Below, piece after piece: positions 61,471 to 64,000 of a stretch of DNA of 64,000 bases. The stretch spans positions 420,763 to 484,762 of the forward strand of contig BJOX01000027.1 of assembly GCA_009731375.1 (NCBI GenBank). The letters are read 5' to 3'. Position numbers and translations under genes: made by a program. Source of the DNA: Paulinella micropora (Eukaryota; Cercozoa; Imbricatea; Euglyphida). A model generated the notes under the pieces. That model did not search any database, was not told the DNA's origin, and was given only the letters and a program-made list of their open reading frames with translations. The stretch's first letter is position 1, and every line of letters starts with the position of its first letter.

Positions 61471-61757
61471 TGGCACCGCGATAGCCCAGTGGTTAAGGTC
61501 TACCATCTGGGACCTGTCGCCAGTTCGATTCCCGTCGGGGCCAGTATTTTCAAAGGATATTTTCTTTGAAAATAATGGTTTGTCTGGAAGGCTTGGAGCT
61601 GCCGCGGGGGCCACCAGTATTTTCATTGAACATACCGGTCTATTTCTGGACCAGTATTTTCATTGAACATACCGGTCTATTTCTGGACCAGTATTTTCAT
61701 TGAACATACCGGCCCGTCTGGAAGTGTTGGAACTGCCCTTGCGGGGGTGTCATTAGA
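61471..61757 (+). mobile_element. tRNA-derived SINE
   Basis: 61471-61542 has a tRNA-like layout: acceptor arms TGGCACC and GGGGCCA (6 of 7 pairs), A box TAGCCCAGTGGTTAAGG and B box AGTTCGATTCC. The T stem is decayed, so it is a SINE head rather than a working tRNA gene. The body holds a 37-base unit (CCAGTATTTTCATTGAACAT and on) two to three times in tandem, with a related 5' unit near 61541-61610. It runs into gap 61758-61880. Confidence 0.75.
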
Positions 61758-61880
61758 NNNNNNNNNNNNNNNNNNNNNNNNNNNNNNNNNNNNNNNNNNN
61801 NNNNNNNNNNNNNNNNNNNNNNNNNNNNNNNNNNNNNNNNNNNNNNNNNNNNNNNNNNNNNNNNNNNNNNNNNNNNNNNN

Positions 61881-61899
61881 TTATTATTATTATTATTAC

Positions 61900-61950
<51 letters not shown>

Positions 61951-61951
61951 T
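61881..61951. repeat. ATT tract
   Basis: Trinucleotide repeat after the gap; likely the SINE or another element tail. Confidence 0.85.
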
Positions 61952-62062
61952 CTGGAGGGGTGCACAAGATGGCACTCCACGGGAAGAGGAGGTGGTTGGG
62001 CCTCTCCCCACGAAGGTGACCGCTTGGGGATGGCGGTCACCGGGATATGCGCAACTCTCAAC

Positions 62063-62209
62063 TGGGCATTTACTCGGTAGGGGTTCGGCCAGGCAGGTTG
62101 TGGGGTTGTCTGTTGGATTGTTGGTTGGCTCGTTTTTCTTAGCTGTGGGGTTGGGTCTGGTTTCCTGGTTAGCCCATTTTCGCCGAATTTCCTGCCGAGT
62201 AAATGCCTG
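62063..62209. mobile_element. Foldback element E
   Basis: Inverted arms GGGCATTTACTCGGTAGG and CCTGCCGAGTAAATGCC enclose about 110 bases. Confidence 0.55.
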
Positions 62210-62253
62210 GGGGCTTCCAGTTCCGGTTTGGTGATCTTGTTGAGGTGAGCATT

Positions 62254-62393
62254 GGGAGGAAACAGTACCGAGATGGGTTGAAGATAGGATTCACATTGAG
62301 CCGAGATGGGGCTGAGTTGACCTGTTCCAACTCGGCTCCATTTCGGCTTCATGTTAATCCTATCTTCATCCTATCTGGGTTTTGTCTCCTCCC
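62254..62393. mobile_element. Foldback element F
   Basis: A long imperfect palindrome: GAAGATAGGATTCACATTGA and GCTTCATGTTAATCCTATCT are inverted arms around CAACTCGG/CTGAGTTG. Confidence 0.6.
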
Positions 62394-62943
62394 TATCTTC
62401 GCTTCTTCGGGGTTGCCTAACTGGAACACATGATGAGCGCACGTTGGAGAGGGGCTTCAGTCGGTCCCAATGCCTTGCCAGTGCCTTGCTGCGTTGCCGT
62501 GCCTTGCCCCATGCATTCACACCCTCCACCGTTGCATTTCTAACTGAGCAGCTTCGGCTGGGATTACTATACTTGTCTGTAAGACCCTATAGGTACCGCT
62601 AGGTTCGCGCCTTCTATACCCACGTTGGGGGAGGAGTTTCAGCAGCACGCCGTCCGATCTGGCTCCACTCGGGGACACCCGTACCTCATGATGTGTATTG
62701 TTAGGAGCAGCTGAAAGTCCATAAGGCATGAGAGTAGAGGCGTTGGCGATGCGACGGAGAGTGTGTATAGTGCGTGAGGCAGGTTCTGGTGACGCTGGGG
62801 GTGCTGGCGGGCGCCCAAGGGCACGAAGCGACGTGGCAGCAACCAGTGACACCGGCGAAAATGCGTGTAGTGTGTGTTGCAGATACCGCCGATGCTATTT
62901 GCATGGACGGGCGCTTTCCTCGGCGTAAAGAGGCGCGGCGGTG
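62394..62943 (+). other. Likely 5' region of the LINE
   Basis: GC-rich, non-repetitive, no clear frame. A stop (TAA at 62926) precedes the ORF1 start. Where the LINE begins is not visible. Confidence 0.4.
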
Positions 62944-63675
62944 ATGGCCAGCGACATTGGCCGTCTACTACTCTCAATGGATTACAAATACGCGAAGCAC
63001 GGAGCTACCACTGTGGCCCTTATGGGACAAGGTAGAATCGCCGAAGACCTGGACAATCCCCGTGGGAATGCCTCTTCGACGGGCTCTGGCCCGATGTCCC
63101 AGGATGGGAGGATGAGGGCTCGCGTATATGACGGAATTCCTGAACCACGTGGAGAGGCTATCTTAGCTGCGCCTCATCCTTCCTCCCCAAACCTGGCACA
63201 CGGGTCGGCGCTTCAACATAAGGCGAGCGGCGCTATATGGCAGATGGCACCGCCGCCTCGACGGTACCGGCGGGTAGATCGGTACGACAAGGACGGGCGT
63301 AATCTGATTGTCTGGGGGCTCTCAGAACGCGCCAATCTACAGGAGATCGCCTCCAAAATGAGCGGTCTTGGTCTGGTGGTCCCGGTAATGGAGTGGCAAG
63401 GCCAGCGAATGTCTCGTCACCTGGAGCTGGTCTACGAGGACGATGACAGCAGGCAGACGGCGTTGCAGCAACTCAAACATCTCAAATTCTTCGGCAGAGG
63501 GGTCAATGTGGCCCTTGGGCGCAGGTTCAGGGACAGGGAACGTGTCCGAAGGCTTATTCGCATCCATCTGCGTGGGGAAGCGGCGGTCCGGAAGGAGGAA
63601 GCTGCGACGGGATATCGCGTCTTGCCTCTGCATGAAGAATGTGTTGATGATGTGCAGGTGGTGTCTTGCACCTGA
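62944..63675 (+). CDS. LINE ORF1-like protein
   Basis: 243 codons from ATG 62944 to TGA 63673; an in-frame TAA at 62926 supports this start. The first half is Gly/Pro/Ser-rich. The middle holds a basic patch (PPPRRYRRVDRYDK) and NLIVWGLSERANLQEIAS, resembling the RRNLIVxGLPE strand-turn-helix of ORF1/RRM-like proteins in non-LTR retrotransposons. A basic helix follows (RRFRDRERVRRLIRIHLRGE). ORF1 proteins bind element RNA. No zinc knuckle is seen. The end overlaps the endonuclease frame by 29 bases. A 46-base direct duplication at that point suggests the two were once one frame, which would make this the N-terminal part of a single polyprotein. Confidence 0.6.
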   Translation: MASDIGRLLLSMDYKYAKHGATTVALMGQGRIAEDLDNPRGNASSTGSGPMSQDGRMRARVYDGIPEPRGEAILAAPHPSSPNLAHGSALQHKASGAIWQMAPPPRRYRRVDRYDKDGRNLIVWGLSERANLQEIASKMSGLGLVVPVMEWQGQRMSRHLELVYEDDDSRQTALQQLKHLKFFGRGVNVALGRRFRDRERVRRLIRIHLRGEAAVRKEEAATGYRVLPLHEECVDDVQVVSCT

Positions 63676-64000
63676 GTGTGTGTCTGAGTGTGCTGATGTG
63701 CAGGTGGTGCCCCTGCATTCGGTGGCCAGTGAAGTGGGGGACCAACCTGCGCAAGCACCTGCAGAGGGGGGCAGCACGAGGGCGGAAGCCAAGCGCGGCC
63801 GTCGGGTCCGGAAACGAGCCAAGAAGCACCGCTCCAAGCAGTTCGATACCGGCTTCAAGCTACTCGTCGCGAGTCACAACTGGCAGGGTAAAACGGGATA
63901 CGACAACGTAGGCACGGCGGAATGGGCATCATTCTACAAGCACGAGGGCTGGCTAGTCATCGGGGCTCAGGAGCACCGCATGGGCAAGAAGCAACTTTCC
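63647..64000 (+). CDS. LINE ORF2 start: AP-type endonuclease domain (cut by window end)
   Basis: Open from ATG 63647 to the window edge (118 codons). A basic stretch (KRGRRVRKRAKKHRSKQF) precedes KLLVASHNWQGKTGYDNVG and WLVIGAQEHRMGKK. The Asn on the first strand and the Q-E-H on the second match the metal-binding N and E of exonuclease-endonuclease-phosphatase folds, the nicking domain of non-LTR retrotransposons. Reverse transcriptase should follow to the right. The duplication GATGTGCAGGTGGTG at 63649 and 63695 (46 apart) causes the frame change relative to ORF1. Confidence 0.65.
   Translation, partial: MMCRWCLAPECVSECADVQVVPLHSVASEVGDQPAQAPAEGGSTRAEAKRGRRVRKRAKKHRSKQFDTGFKLLVASHNWQGKTGYDNVGTAEWASFYKHEGWLVIGAQEHRMGKKQLS

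Noticed and set aside
61471-61542. Functional tRNA gene
   Set aside because: A and B boxes are present, but the T stem and anticodon arm do not pair well and a SINE body follows.

Overview
The window is eukaryotic nuclear DNA. It holds spliceosomal exons with GT-AG borders, DH and PH signalling domains, non-LTR retrotransposon pieces, a tRNA-derived SINE, foldback (MITE-like) elements and interstitial CCCTAA repeats. No species can be named. A RhoGEF gene with TTAGGG-type repeats fits an opisthokont-like or holozoan protist, but that is inference. Most of the 64 kb is microsatellite: TATC/GATA, TATG/ACAT, GTAG, CA, CT, TTC, TAG, ATT, GATAT. Recognisable coding sequence of the main gene is only about 4.5 kb of its 50 kb span. 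Runs of N break the assembly at a dozen places, usually inside low-complexity DNA.

Gene B (minus strand, ATG at 51066, running left past position 1035 and probably out of the window) was rebuilt by hand from about 34 small exons whose phases nearly all agree. In order it encodes a Pro/Ser/Gln-rich N-terminus with a possible Ras-association-like fold (exon 1), a DH (RhoGEF) domain (exons 3-8), a PH domain with a roughly 70-residue low-complexity insert (exons 9-10), a coiled coil of about 600 residues (exons 10-23), a basic linker (exons 24-26), a second PH domain with a poly-Asn loop (exons 27-31) and the start of a third PH domain (exons 32-33). It would act as a Rho-family nucleotide-exchange factor at membranes or cytoskeleton.

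Gene A (minus strand, exons at 59901-59987, 57892-57928, 57417-57482, 55092-55204 and 53428-53475) lies upstream. Only its proline- and serine-rich C-terminal tail, ending in a TGA stop, is visible.

The most unusual feature is in the introns. Nearly every exon is accompanied, inside a neighbouring intron, by a tandem array of partial copies of its own end. Each copy carries one splice site (acceptor or donor, almost never both) and is separated from the next by microsatellite. I call these exon-echo arrays. Acceptor-side echoes lie upstream of the true exon and donor-side echoes lie downstream. More than 100 echoes are visible. A few are inverted, and at the inversions the microsatellite strand also flips. 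The microsatellites next to exons are in register with the splice consensus (for example GTATGT grows into GTAT repeats).

Right of 58 kb the window is mobile-element territory: retroposon, foldbacks, pentamer and ATT arrays, a SINE, and at 62.9-64 kb the start of a LINE with an ORF1-like protein and an AP-endonuclease domain, separated by a 46-base direct duplication that shifts the frame.
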